NCBI GenBank assembly: GCA_964397545.1
Contig: CAYNIW010000001.1
Location: forward strand, 254,073 to 318,072
Reading direction: 5' to 3'
DNA from: JAFGIG01 sp964397545
Lineage (GTDB): Bacteria > SDB-A
DNA: 64,000 nt
The translations under genes and the position numbers were made by a program. Below the pieces are notes generated by a model, which was not told where the DNA came from, ran no database searches, and worked only from the letters and a program-made list of their open reading frames with translations. Numbering within the stretch: position 1 is the first letter of the stretch; the number at the start of each line of letters is the position of its first letter. This document shows positions 43,115-51,435 of the stretch, one piece after another.

Positions 43115-44743
43115 TCATTTAAAGCGAGATCCAGGCGAAAATCTTCTGAAAAGAAAAGAGACGGCGGGAATGAGCAATATCCAGAAAATACAGAAAAGAG
43201 AAAGGATCAGAGAAGAAGGGGAGGTCTTTTCAAGGAGAGGCAGATTGAAAATGAAAAGGTCGCTGAGGTAATGCGCTGTAATAACCGTCAAAAGGTCGGT
43301 TTTGAGATAGACAATGGACCAGAAAATTCCAATACATGTCATCAACAAAGCTCTGCCCCAAAACGGATCGAAAGGGGGCAGAAAATCGAGGGCGGAATGG
43401 GTCAATCCATAGACGACGGAAGCCGCGATAACTGCGACGGGCATACTGCGGAATATTTTTTTTGTCATCATGGTCCCGAAGTGCCTGTAGCCGACTTCTT
43501 CTATAACGGCAATAAGGAGAAAATAGAGGGCGGAAGAAACGGCGGGGAGCCGGGAATTGAGTATGTAAAGATAGAATCCCCGGGGCTGAATGAAAAAAGA
43601 ATAGGGATGCGAGTTTTTGAACAAAAGACACAGCCCGGCGAAAATCCCACCGCCTATCATGCCGACAAGTACTCCCGTTGCTATGGATATGCCCGTTTCC
43701 CGGGAAAATATTTTTTTCCCGAAAAGATTCTGGAATGTTTTTTCTCTGTTGTTTTTTTCCGACAAGGCGAAAGCGTAACCCGCGAACAATAAAGACACGA
43801 AAAGGGCGAGTATCTGTATCTCTCCTATCACTTTGAATATCACCCATCTGATATAAAAGAGAGTTTTAGGCCAGAGAGGGTTCCATGAGGCGAACATCAG
43901 AGGCGTTTCAAGAAGGATTGTCCCGAACCAGCAAAGGGATACGAGAATGATGGCGCGGGAATACAAAGCGACGAAATCCGGAGTTTTGCTAATCTTTCTT
44001 ATGAGATAGACAAAGGCGAATATTCCTCCGGCGCTCATGAAAAGGTATCCGGCGACGGTCAAAGCTTCTTTTCTGCTTTGCTCGGTTCTGAGAGAATCTG
44101 AAAAAGAAGAGGGAACGAAAATATTTTTTCCAAATCCTGCGGGGTCATTGCCGGCGATCGAAAAAAAGGCGATTTCACGCATGCCGCCTGATGAAGAGAT
44201 ATCTCTTTCAAACAAGACTTCATGGTCGGTCCTGTTCACGCGGAATGTCCTGCTGATTCCGATGAGCTTCCAGCTGTTTTCAGGCAAAAAATTACGGGCG
44301 ATTTCAAGAGCTTTTTGCTCTCCGATTGTGTCTCCGGGAAAATCTTCATGAATGAAGCGTTTCCATCCTATTACTCCCGAATCCGGATGACAGGATACGA
44401 CAAAATATTCGCTTTGTCCCTTTTTCTTAAAATACAGATCGTAATAGTATATCTTAAAACCGCCGCGGATCAGTTTCTGAGCTCCGTCAGAGCCGAGACT
44501 GTTCTCAGCGTAAAAAAGCGCGTTTTCGTCGCATTTTAGAATAGTTCCGCATTCGTATGAACTCAGATCACAGCCCGTTGAGAGCATAAAAGACCGGGCG
44601 GTATCTTCCATTTCCGGAGAAGGAATTTCAAAATCGGCCATCGGGAAAAAAAGAGGCATGCTCCTGATAAAAAACCACATTGAAAAAACAGCACAAGATA
44701 CTAAAAAAGGCGTTTTAAGCAGGTTAAAAAGACGCTTTTTCAT
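43115..44743 (-). CDS. CPBP-family intramembrane metalloprotease
   Basis: 542 residues: an N-terminal membrane anchor, a soluble extracytoplasmic part (about 35-225) and about eight membrane segments. The CPBP/Rce1 motifs are IEEVGYRHFG (EExxxR), YGLTHSALDF with a His, and HYLSDLFIFN. The family cleaves membrane-associated peptides or prenylated proteins; the substrate here is unknown. The large soluble N-terminal part is not typical of minimal CPBP proteins. It overlaps folK by 20 nt. Confidence 0.87.
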   Translation of the reverse strand: MKKRLFNLLKTPFLVSCAVFSMWFFIRSMPLFFPMADFEIPSPEMEDTARSFMLSTGCDLSSYECGTILKCDENALFYAENSLGSDGAQKLIRGGFKIYYYDLYFKKKGQSEYFVVSCHPDSGVIGWKRFIHEDFPGDTIGEQKALEIARNFLPENSWKLIGISRTFRVNRTDHEVLFERDISSSGGMREIAFFSIAGNDPAGFGKNIFVPSSFSDSLRTEQSRKEALTVAGYLFMSAGGIFAFVYLIRKISKTPDFVALYSRAIILVSLCWFGTILLETPLMFASWNPLWPKTLFYIRWVIFKVIGEIQILALFVSLLFAGYAFALSEKNNREKTFQNLFGKKIFSRETGISIATGVLVGMIGGGIFAGLCLLFKNSHPYSFFIQPRGFYLYILNSRLPAVSSALYFLLIAVIEEVGYRHFGTMMTKKIFRSMPVAVIAASVVYGLTHSALDFLPPFDPFWGRALLMTCIGIFWSIVYLKTDLLTVITAHYLSDLFIFNLPLLEKTSPSSLILSLFCIFWILLIPAVSFLFRRFSPGSRFK

Positions 44744-45218
44744 TCTCTAAAATCCGAAAAGAAGAAGTATATATCTCCAGCGGTTTTTTTTTAAGGGGAT
44801 GAATCCAGAGTGGATTAATCTCAAGGAGAGCCGCCGCGGTCGCGGGCCTTTCGTCGAAACGGGGATGAGGCAGAATCAGATTTTCGTCAGCGTAAACCCA
44901 GCCTCCGTAATCTATGATGTCTATGTCAATTATTCTGGGAGCCCATCGCCTGCTTTTCTTTCTGCCGATTTTGTTTTCAATTTCCTTGAGGATTGAAAGA
45001 AGAGAATGCGGCAAAAGGGCGGTTCGTATCATCGCTACACAAGTCAGTATGGGAGGGCCGTCGGCTCCTATGAAATCTTCTTCGTAAACAGAAGATACCG
45101 ATTCGGTGATTGTGAAAGGAGAAAGTTTGAGGGCTGAAAAAGCGAGCCGGAGATTAAAAATTCTCCACCCGTCGTTTGAGCCTATGCTCAGAAAAGCTTT
45201 TTCGCAACAAAAGGGCAT
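44724..45218 (-). CDS. folK: 2-amino-4-hydroxy-6-hydroxymethyldihydropteridine pyrophosphokinase
   Basis: HPPK of folate synthesis, transferring pyrophosphate from ATP to the pterin alcohol. The ATG at 45218 gives 164 residues (MPFCCEKAFLSIGSNDG); a GTG at 45236 would add six. Neither start has a good Shine-Dalgarno sequence. Motifs are AFLSIGSNDG, SSVYEEDF, GRKKSRRWAPRIIDIDII and LILPHPRFDERP. No other folate gene is near. A 13-bp perfect inverted repeat surrounds the start codon and could control initiation. Confidence 0.92.
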   Translation of the reverse strand: MPFCCEKAFLSIGSNDGWRIFNLRLAFSALKLSPFTITESVSSVYEEDFIGADGPPILTCVAMIRTALLPHSLLSILKEIENKIGRKKSRRWAPRIIDIDIIDYGGWVYADENLILPHPRFDERPATAAALLEINPLWIHPLKKKPLEIYTSSFRILENEKASF

Positions 45219-45227
45219 AGGCTCAAA
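45175..45227. repeat. 13-bp perfect inverted repeat at the folK start
   Basis: TTTGAGCCTATGC (45175-45187) and GCATAGGCTCAAA (45215-45227) are exact reverse complements separated by 27 nt. The right arm contains the folK ATG, so in the mRNA the start codon would be paired. Inside the loop AAAAGCTTTT is itself a palindrome. Confidence 0.8.
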
Positions 45228-45271
45228 TGATAGCACAAACGGAGCGCAAGGTCATCTTGATGCCGGTAAAT

Positions 45272-45679
45272 TCATCTCTCGATATATATCCTCACTGTGT
45301 CGCCGTCTGCAGAAACTACGTTGACAAGGTCTTCATCGAGTTCTTCCATGGTTTCGTCAATGTTCGAAAGAAGTTCTCTTAGGTTTATGCCTTCCTCTTC
45401 GAGATCCTCAGCGACGTTTTTCGGAATCATTTTGTCTATGGCTTTTACGAGTTTCAGGGGAACGGATATTTTCACGTTGTCTCCGTCGGAAGAAACGACA
45501 TCTATCTTTATTTTTCCCTTGGCGTTTCCTGTCGGCGGGAAGGGCGGTTTGGGAGGTTTAGGCATCTGAGGAGATGCGGTAGATTTTACATCGTTGACTG
45601 CGTTGAGAAGCTTTTCCGCCTCTTCAGCGGTTATCTTGCCCTCATTTAGCATCTCGAGAATTTTTGCTTTTTCATTCAT
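45272..45679 (-). CDS. SHOCT-like-domain protein
   Basis: 135 residues. The first 25 (ILEMLNEGKITAEEAEKLLNAV) form a short helical hairpin of the SHOCT-like/YvlB N-terminal type. A Pro/Lys linker (about 35-50) and two beta-rich halves with IKIDVVSSDGDNVKISVP and VNVVSADGDTVRIYIER follow. Ribosome binding site AGGAGGATAAA precedes the ATG. It is the last gene of a four-gene cluster whose other members carry the same helical motif. In Firmicutes, similar proteins respond to envelope stress; function here is inferred only. Confidence 0.75.
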   Translation of the reverse strand: MNEKAKILEMLNEGKITAEEAEKLLNAVNDVKSTASPQMPKPPKPPFPPTGNAKGKIKIDVVSSDGDNVKISVPLKLVKAIDKMIPKNVAEDLEEEGINLRELLSNIDETMEELDEDLVNVVSADGDTVRIYIER

Positions 45680-45688
45680 TTTATCCTC

Positions 45689-46120
45689 CTATATTTTTAT
45701 GTCTAAATCGACGTTTTTTCTCGACAGAACGGAAAGATTTATGTCGTCCGTCAAGCTGAGAAGAGGCGCTTTTTTTGCAAAGAGAAAAATATCCGCCGCG
45801 GCAATTAAAAGAGGCTTAAAAACAGAATATCTGACTACCACCTGTTCTGATTTTATGAATATGTGAGAATCGAAAAACCTCGCGCCGGGCGCTATTTCGA
45901 AATTCAGAAGAAGATATTCCAAAAGGCTCGACGCGAGATAAATCTGCGTTAAAATGAGCAGAATTGTGCTGAACCTAAGAGAGGCCGTGAAAAGAATCAG
46001 GAAAAGAACCGCCACGACTGAGCTGACTATTATCCTCGCGGGGATGCTGATTTTAATTATGACTCCTTTAAGGGCAGCGTATAGAATAAGGCAAGGAATA
46101 AAATAAAGAGCCGTGAGCAT
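45689..46120 (-). CDS. Small integral membrane protein, unknown
   Basis: 143 residues with about four hydrophobic segments (about 3-20, 25-46, 50-75, 105-120) and a soluble C-terminus. I recognise no family. It lies 2 nt after the DUF4097-like gene and 9 nt before the SHOCT-like gene, so it is probably co-expressed with them at the membrane. Confidence 0.7.
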   Translation of the reverse strand: MLTALYFIPCLILYAALKGVIIKISIPARIIVSSVVAVLFLILFTASLRFSTILLILTQIYLASSLLEYLLLNFEIAPGARFFDSHIFIKSEQVVVRYSVFKPLLIAAADIFLFAKKAPLLSLTDDINLSVLSRKNVDLDIKI

Positions 46121-46122
46121 TA

Positions 46123-47031
46123 TTATTTCCTGATGGCTTTGATGAGTTTTTCAGCGGAGTCTGCGTCGAGTTTTCCCTGCGAAACCATTTCGAGTATTTT
46201 TTCAATGTTTGCCGAGTCTTCGTCAATTCGAACTTCTTTGTGTCTGCCGGCGTGAACGCCGTCGAACCTGGAGAACATCTTCTTGAATTTAGGGAGGTGA
46301 AACGCGTGCATGTCGGCGAATTTCTCTGATAGTTTTTGAACCCGTATTTTTTCGGGGGGGTATTCTCCGTCTATTGTCACCTCGCCGCTTAGAGATTTGA
46401 CGAGCAGTTCCGAATCACCAGAGAATTCTTTTAAGTTCAAAAAAGTGTCGCCTGAGAGAGTTTTAATTTCTGAGTTTTTACAAAGGTTGAAAGAGCCCGT
46501 GATTCGGACATCTCCGGAATAACTCTTAAGTTCTATGGACTCCAGAGAAGCATCTTCAATCTCAATATCTCCGCTGTAAATCTGGGCAATGATATTTCCT
46601 GAAAATTTAACGCAAGTAAGATCTCCGCTGTATATCTTGAACTCTGAATCTCCTTTGGTCACTCCTCCGAGGACAGCATCTCCGCTGTAGACGAGCATTT
46701 TTCCTGAGAAATTCATGTCCTTGGTCTCTACGTCGCCTCCGTATGAAATTACTGATCCTTTTGAACTGATGTCCATAGGGAGTTTTAAGGTAACTTTCTC
46801 TATGTCGTCGGATTCAGGTGCGAAATTTTTCATCCAGGATTTGGTCTTCTTCTCTCTCAAAGTCAAAATGCCATCCTCGAGTTTTACTTGAAATCTTTCT
46901 TCCGCCGCATTTCTGCGCGTCTCCTCAAAAAGAACCTCGACATCTTCTCTCTCCTCGAAAACCATTTCGAGGTTGCTGTTTCTGAGGTTAACGTCAAGAG
47001 ACAGGTTTTTGTCGCTAATTGGAAAGTTCAT
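46123..47031 (-). CDS. DUF4097-type beta-helix protein with C-terminal SHOCT-like motif
   Basis: 302 residues from the ATG at 47031, which has AAAGGGG upstream; the ATG at 47049 is less well placed. The centre is a repeating YSGD-type beta structure (SYGGDV, VYSGDAV, IYSGDLT, IYSGDIE, SYSGDVR, TLSGDTF, SLSGEVT) typical of DUF4097/adhesin-like folds. The last 25 residues (IEKILEMVSQGKLDADSAEKL) repeat the SHOCT-like helix seen in two neighbours. No signal peptide is seen, so the location is uncertain. Related Firmicutes proteins (YvlB) are linked to envelope stress. Confidence 0.8.
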   Translation of the reverse strand: MNFPISDKNLSLDVNLRNSNLEMVFEEREDVEVLFEETRRNAAEERFQVKLEDGILTLREKKTKSWMKNFAPESDDIEKVTLKLPMDISSKGSVISYGGDVETKDMNFSGKMLVYSGDAVLGGVTKGDSEFKIYSGDLTCVKFSGNIIAQIYSGDIEIEDASLESIELKSYSGDVRITGSFNLCKNSEIKTLSGDTFLNLKEFSGDSELLVKSLSGEVTIDGEYPPEKIRVQKLSEKFADMHAFHLPKFKKMFSRFDGVHAGRHKEVRIDEDSANIEKILEMVSQGKLDADSAEKLIKAIRK

Positions 47032-47042
47032 TTTTACCCCTT

Positions 47043-47147
47043 TCACCATAAAAAAATTTGGTTTCCGGTAAAGAATACAGGCCCGTCAGAAGTCTTCACC
47101 AAATGTGTTTTGGAAAAGATTGAATTCCTTGATTTTCTCGTTTTCAT
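47043..47147 (-). CDS. Possible small protein of 34 residues
   Basis: An open frame beginning MKTRKSRNSIFSKTH, with AGGAGA 7 nt before its ATG, fills the gap between the DUF2089-like and DUF4097-like genes. It ends 12 nt before the next start. The spacing fits an operon gene, but the length and lack of any family make it doubtful. Confidence 0.25.
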   Translation of the reverse strand: MKTRKSRNSIFSKTHLVKTSDGPVFFTGNQIFLW

Positions 47148-47161
47148 TTGTATTTCTCCTT

Positions 47162-47524
47162 TCATTTTGATTTCTGTATGAGTTCCATCGCCTGTTCGTA
47201 TGAAATCTTTCCGTCTTTTAACAGGTCGAGAACTCCTCCAACATCCGTTTTTTCACTTTCCCCGTAGTCTTCACTGACTCCGAGGGCGGTTTTTGCTTCC
47301 CTTAAAAGATTTTTGACTTTCGGATAGGAACAGTTGAGTATTTTTTCGACTTTTTTTATGTTTCCTTCCGTGAAGACAAAAACTTTAATAAAGTTCAGCG
47401 TCTCTTCCGACAGCGAAGGCATTGAGAAAAATCCCAAGTTGCCGCTCAGCTTTATCCCGCATTTCGTGCATTCTACTTCTGTTATCTTCATTTCTTCTCT
47501 GCAGAATGGGCATTTGTTGTTCAT
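47162..47524 (-). CDS. DUF2089-like zinc-ribbon/HTH regulator with SHOCT-like tail
   Basis: 120 residues from the ATG at 47524 (AGGAGGTCAG upstream). An N-terminal zinc ribbon (CPFC at 5-8, CTKC at 19-22) is followed by a helix-turn-helix-like region (LSEETLNFIKVFVFTEGNIKKVEKIL, SYPKVKNLLREA) as in DUF2089. The tail VLDLLKDGKISYEQAMELIQ is SHOCT-like. As the first gene of the cluster behind a consensus promoter, it is likely an autoregulator of the cluster. Confidence 0.8.
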   Translation of the reverse strand: MNNKCPFCREEMKITEVECTKCGIKLSGNLGFFSMPSLSEETLNFIKVFVFTEGNIKKVEKILNCSYPKVKNLLREAKTALGVSEDYGESEKTDVGGVLDLLKDGKISYEQAMELIQKSK

Positions 47525-47544
47525 CTGACCTCCTTTTGAAAATA

Positions 47545-47572
47545 AATATATCAAATATTTTAATATTGTCAA
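47545..47572 (-). promoter_or_regulatory. Promoter of the DUF2089-DUF4097 cluster
   Basis: On the minus strand TTGACA (47572-47567), a 16-bp spacer and TATATT (47550-47545) lie 21 nt before the ATG. The roughly 90 bp upstream (47573-47660) are almost pure A/T, which could serve as an UP element or a regulator site. No gene is seen there. Confidence 0.7.
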
Positions 47573-47682
47573 GTAAAATTATTAATTATTTTAATATTTA
47601 TTAAATTTTATATTAATATAATAAATATATCTATATTATTGAGGGGTTATAAATAGCTTAACCCATGAATGAGGGGGGGGTC

Positions 47683-50157
47683 TTAGAAATTCTTAAAAGC
47701 TTGGGAAAGAGCTTTTTTCAACTCATCGAATCGAAAAGGTTTTGATAGTCTTGATTTGAAACCGTAAAGTTCAAAAGACGACATTACAGGGTCTGTGGCG
47801 TATCCGCTCATTACTATTATTCTCGCGTCCCTGTCCTTTTTAAGGATTTGCACGGCGACTTCTTTTCCTCCTATACTGCCTGGTATGGTGAGATCCGATA
47901 TCACTAAGTCGAATCTGTCCCCGGCGTCAAATCTCTCTATGTATTTTGTGACGGCTTCTCTCCCGTCCCCGATAGAGGTGACTTCATGTCCTAAGATACT
48001 CAACATCGCATCAATTATGTCGCGGAGAAATTCATCATCGTCGAGGACGAGGATTTTTAATGTTTTTCGGGGGAGTCGGTCTTCATCTTTCTCTTTCTTG
48101 TTTTCAAAGTCGCTTGCCACAGCCGGAAGCGTAAAATATACGCAGGTTCCGGAACCTTTAATTGATTCAGCTGAAATCGTTCCGCTGTGTTTTCTTATGA
48201 TTGAATGCGAAATAGTTAAACCCAAACCGCTGCCCTGTTTTTTTGTTGTAAAGTAAGGGTCGAATATTTTTTCGAGGTTTTCTTTTGAAATACCTATGCC
48301 TTCGTCTTTTATTGTCACCATGACCTCTCTGCCTTTTTCCGAGTCTCTATTTACAGCAGAGATAGAAATAGTTCCTCCTCGAGGCATTGACTGCTGAGCG
48401 TTTATGACAATGTTGCTGACGACCTGGCTTATCTGTCCTTTGTCGGCTTCGACTTTCCAGAGGTCTTTTTGAATTTCAGATAAGAGTTTCACATTACTGC
48501 CGCTTAGAGAGAACTCGGCTGTCTCAAGTATGAGTTCTCCGAGAGAAATAATCTCCTTTATTGGTTCTCCGCCCTTTGAAAAAGTAAGGAGCTGGTTTGT
48601 GAGGTTTTTGGCGTTTTCCATGGCTTGCGACGCGGTTTCGAGGAATAGATATGATTTCTCTTCTTTCGGAGTGAGCATTTTCGCGATTTCTATATTTCCG
48701 AAAAGTCCCGAAAGAAGGTTATTGAAATCGTGAGCTATGCCGCCTGCTAAAAGGCCTACAGATTCCATTTTCTTGAGTTTCAGCCTTTCGTCTTCAGATC
48801 TTCTTATTTCTGTCAGATCTATTATTATGCCCCGGATTCTTACCTGCGGCTCTTCCCCTGTGACGAAACTGCCGTGAAAAAGAGCCGGGAAAATTTCCGA
48901 ATTTTTTTTAATCCCTCTGTATTCAGCCGCGCCGGTTTCCCTTGTCAGCATGCGGTCTGCGAATTCCTCTTTAACCTTTTCTCTTTCATCCGGAGCGACG
49001 AGATCAAAAGCGGAAAGTCCGCCTTCTATATCCTGCGGGTTGTAGCCGAAGAGTTCGAAAAATTTCTTGTTCGCGTATGTGAGAAATCCGTTTCCGTCGA
49101 GTTCTATGACTGCCTCAGGGAGCATTTGGGTTATCTGCCTGAAGCGGGTTTCGCTTGATATCAGCCTTCTTTCGATTTTATTTCTGTCAAAAAATTCAAA
49201 AAAAGTCTCAGACAAAAATTTAAGAAATTTCTTGTCCTCTTCACTCCAAGGACCTGAGCGGACATTTCTGAGGAGTCCCATTATCCCTGAAAGAACTCCG
49301 GAAATAGAAGACGGAATCAGAAGAAGATAAGAATTCTCTTGTGCCAGAGAAGCTATGCTCGAGGACGGATAATAATTGGAATTTGCAAAAGAAGGGGGAA
49401 CGACGACGCTTTCGGATTTATCAAGCCCAGCGAGAAAGACCGGGTCTTCCTTCAGAAGATAAATGGTATCTGCTGATTCGGTTTTTCCGGCTGAATATTT
49501 ATATCTCGCAAAAGCTGTTTTTGCCGTCCCTGATTTTTCTTCGCATTCAAAAAGAAAAACGCCTTCTGCACCGGTGAAATTAAGGATATGGTCCAGCGAT
49601 TTTGTCACTGTCTGGACCGAACTTGCGGCGTCCGCAGCGGCGAGTTTTGATGTTATCTCTGAAACGAGGCTTTCAAATTCAATTCTGTGCTTGAGGTCTT
49701 TTTCTGTTTTTTCACGGATAATTATCTCTTTACGCAGGTCTTCAATTTTTTTGCCCAGCCTGTCTATTGTGTCGTTGTAGTTTTTCCATGTGTTTTTGAG
49801 GTTTTCCTTTTCCCTTTCTATTTCAAGTTTCAGGTAGGCGTTCTCTTCAGAGAGTTCTCTTGTCCCCGCAGAGAGTTTTAGAAACGTCTCTGCGTATAGT
49901 CTTGCAGAAGTTATATTCTCTTTTGAAATCTTCAGGTGCCATAGATTAGCTCCGATATGCTCAAGAGAAATGTTTTCACAGCAGGTGATTACCAGGCCCG
50001 AGACTCTGTTTTTGTTAGGTCCGCATTTGGTTAAAAAGTCACTTAGATTGTCGGAGTAAACCGCAATGTCGTTTCCGAGCAGTTCTTTTTTGGATAATGA
50101 GGAAATCTGAAAACCTTGCGGGGGGGAACGGGAAAGACTTAAAAAAGCTTTTTCCAA
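47683..50157 (-). CDS. Hybrid sensor histidine kinase (GAF-PAS-HisKA-HATPase-receiver)
   Basis: 824 residues without clear membrane segments, so cytosolic. In order: an N-terminal unassigned part (1-90), a coiled coil (95-165), a GAF-like domain (165-325), PAS (about 335-455), HisKA with the H-box GLLAGGIAHDFNNLL (about 475), HATPase (ADKGQISQVVSNIVINAQQ, DEGIGI, GSGLGLTIS) and a receiver with Asp in DLVISDLTIPG. It starts with TTG one nt after the FIST gene, with GGAG upstream. FIST proteins often sense small ligands for a partner kinase, so the pair is probably one signalling unit. No DNA-binding output gene is adjacent. Confidence 0.93.
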   Translation of the reverse strand: MEKAFLSLSRSPPQGFQISSLSKKELLGNDIAVYSDNLSDFLTKCGPNKNRVSGLVITCCENISLEHIGANLWHLKISKENITSARLYAETFLKLSAGTRELSEENAYLKLEIEREKENLKNTWKNYNDTIDRLGKKIEDLRKEIIIREKTEKDLKHRIEFESLVSEITSKLAAADAASSVQTVTKSLDHILNFTGAEGVFLFECEEKSGTAKTAFARYKYSAGKTESADTIYLLKEDPVFLAGLDKSESVVVPPSFANSNYYPSSSIASLAQENSYLLLIPSSISGVLSGIMGLLRNVRSGPWSEEDKKFLKFLSETFFEFFDRNKIERRLISSETRFRQITQMLPEAVIELDGNGFLTYANKKFFELFGYNPQDIEGGLSAFDLVAPDEREKVKEEFADRMLTRETGAAEYRGIKKNSEIFPALFHGSFVTGEEPQVRIRGIIIDLTEIRRSEDERLKLKKMESVGLLAGGIAHDFNNLLSGLFGNIEIAKMLTPKEEKSYLFLETASQAMENAKNLTNQLLTFSKGGEPIKEIISLGELILETAEFSLSGSNVKLLSEIQKDLWKVEADKGQISQVVSNIVINAQQSMPRGGTISISAVNRDSEKGREVMVTIKDEGIGISKENLEKIFDPYFTTKKQGSGLGLTISHSIIRKHSGTISAESIKGSGTCVYFTLPAVASDFENKKEKDEDRLPRKTLKILVLDDDEFLRDIIDAMLSILGHEVTSIGDGREAVTKYIERFDAGDRFDLVISDLTIPGSIGGKEVAVQILKKDRDARIIVMSGYATDPVMSSFELYGFKSRLSKPFRFDELKKALSQAFKNF

Positions 50158-50158
50158 T

Positions 50159-51316
50159 TCAGTCTCCGAGAAGTAGAAGAAAGAAAGTCATGTTGTGAAA
50201 AAGAGGTTTGGAATACCCCTTTTTGTTTTTAACGCTGCCGAATTCACCGAAGGAAGGAAAACCAGCGAGTCCTTCTATGGAAGGGCAATTCTCCGTGATT
50301 TTTTGAACTTCGCTGATGATGTCATTGGCTAAAACTTTTTTTCTGCCGGCACAGCTCACTATAAGAGCCGCAGTAGGTTCGAAATCAAGACTTTTCAGAG
50401 ATTGTGCTATATCCGAAATGTCTTTGAGAATATTCTCCGGAGACGCGAGGCAGACTTGGACTGAAGAACCTTCGTTCACGGCGCTGAAAAGGTTGACTTC
50501 TCTGCCCACGGATCCCTCATCAGGAAGTAGAAGAGACCTTATCTGGTGTCCCTGATGCTCGTCTTCTTCAGTGACTTTGAACGTAATAATGCCCTGATCC
50601 ACGAGATCTATAGGTTTGCCTAGTTCTCTCTCGACGAAATCCATGGCGGGGATCGCGCCTATTTCAAGTATCCTGGTCCCATCCGTATGTGTCACTGTGT
50701 CTTTTATCCCTACGGGATGAAGTTCGTGAGCCGTTTTAATATCGAAGCGGAATGTGCCGTTTATGGCGAGCGCAACAATGCCGTCGTCGAAGACTTCCCT
50801 GCCGGCATAGACGAAAGAGCTTTTGAAAGAATTGTCATCGCCCGCAAGACCTCCTATCAGAGGCCCTTTTACGGATTCGGAAAGAGCTTTGACTGTTTTC
50901 TGCGCGTCCGATTTGAATACGGAAGCTATGTAATAAAGAAGAGGTTTGGAGGGATCGCATTTTTCGTTGAGTTCTTCAATGCATTTTTTTGCCGCTTTAT
51001 ATGGATCTTTTACAGCATCTTTTTGGCTTGTCAGAAACCAGTTTATCTTTCGGTTTGAATTTATAGCAAGAGCGGATATTCCCGCGTTGGCTATGTTTTG
51101 TTTTTCGTAAAACCCTTCACCTGTGTTGCCGAGGATCAGAAGGTTTGGATTTTGGATTACATCGTCAAACGCCTCGGCAGTTTCAGGAGACCCTCCATAG
51201 TGAATGGTCGGAAACAGAAAAACAATTTCGGGATCTATCTCGGCGAATTTCTCCGCTATTTGGATTCCGGCTTTGTATGGATCGGGGTTGAGTGAAAAAT
51301 GTGAAAGTGCTTTCAT
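50159..51316 (-). CDS. FIST-domain sensory protein
   Basis: 385 residues with an N-terminal FIST domain (GNTGEGFY, LIGGLAGDD, SSFVYAGREVFDDGIVALAI) and a C-terminal FIST_C part (LLLPDEGSVG, ALIVSCAGR, GLAGFPSFGEFG). The GRK and GFPSFGEFG elements are hallmarks of this family, proposed to bind amino-acid-like ligands. It precedes the hybrid kinase in the same operon. GGGG before the ATG serves as ribosome binding site. Confidence 0.9.
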   Translation of the reverse strand: MKALSHFSLNPDPYKAGIQIAEKFAEIDPEIVFLFPTIHYGGSPETAEAFDDVIQNPNLLILGNTGEGFYEKQNIANAGISALAINSNRKINWFLTSQKDAVKDPYKAAKKCIEELNEKCDPSKPLLYYIASVFKSDAQKTVKALSESVKGPLIGGLAGDDNSFKSSFVYAGREVFDDGIVALAINGTFRFDIKTAHELHPVGIKDTVTHTDGTRILEIGAIPAMDFVERELGKPIDLVDQGIITFKVTEEDEHQGHQIRSLLLPDEGSVGREVNLFSAVNEGSSVQVCLASPENILKDISDIAQSLKSLDFEPTAALIVSCAGRKKVLANDIISEVQKITENCPSIEGLAGFPSFGEFGSVKNKKGYSKPLFHNMTFFLLLLGD

Positions 51317-51435
51317 AGAGCCCCCTTTTCATTTTCAAGTATATTTTACCCCTTTTAATCCTTTGCATAAAGATAATATTTTTTGTCACAGCGCGTTTGG
51401 AAAAGAGTCTAATAATTATAACGAAAGGAGTTTTT

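Noticed and set aside
47640..47682. Terminator after the FIST-linked kinase
   Set aside because: GGGTTA and TAACCC pair around 8 nt, but no T tract follows on the minus strand, so support is too weak.
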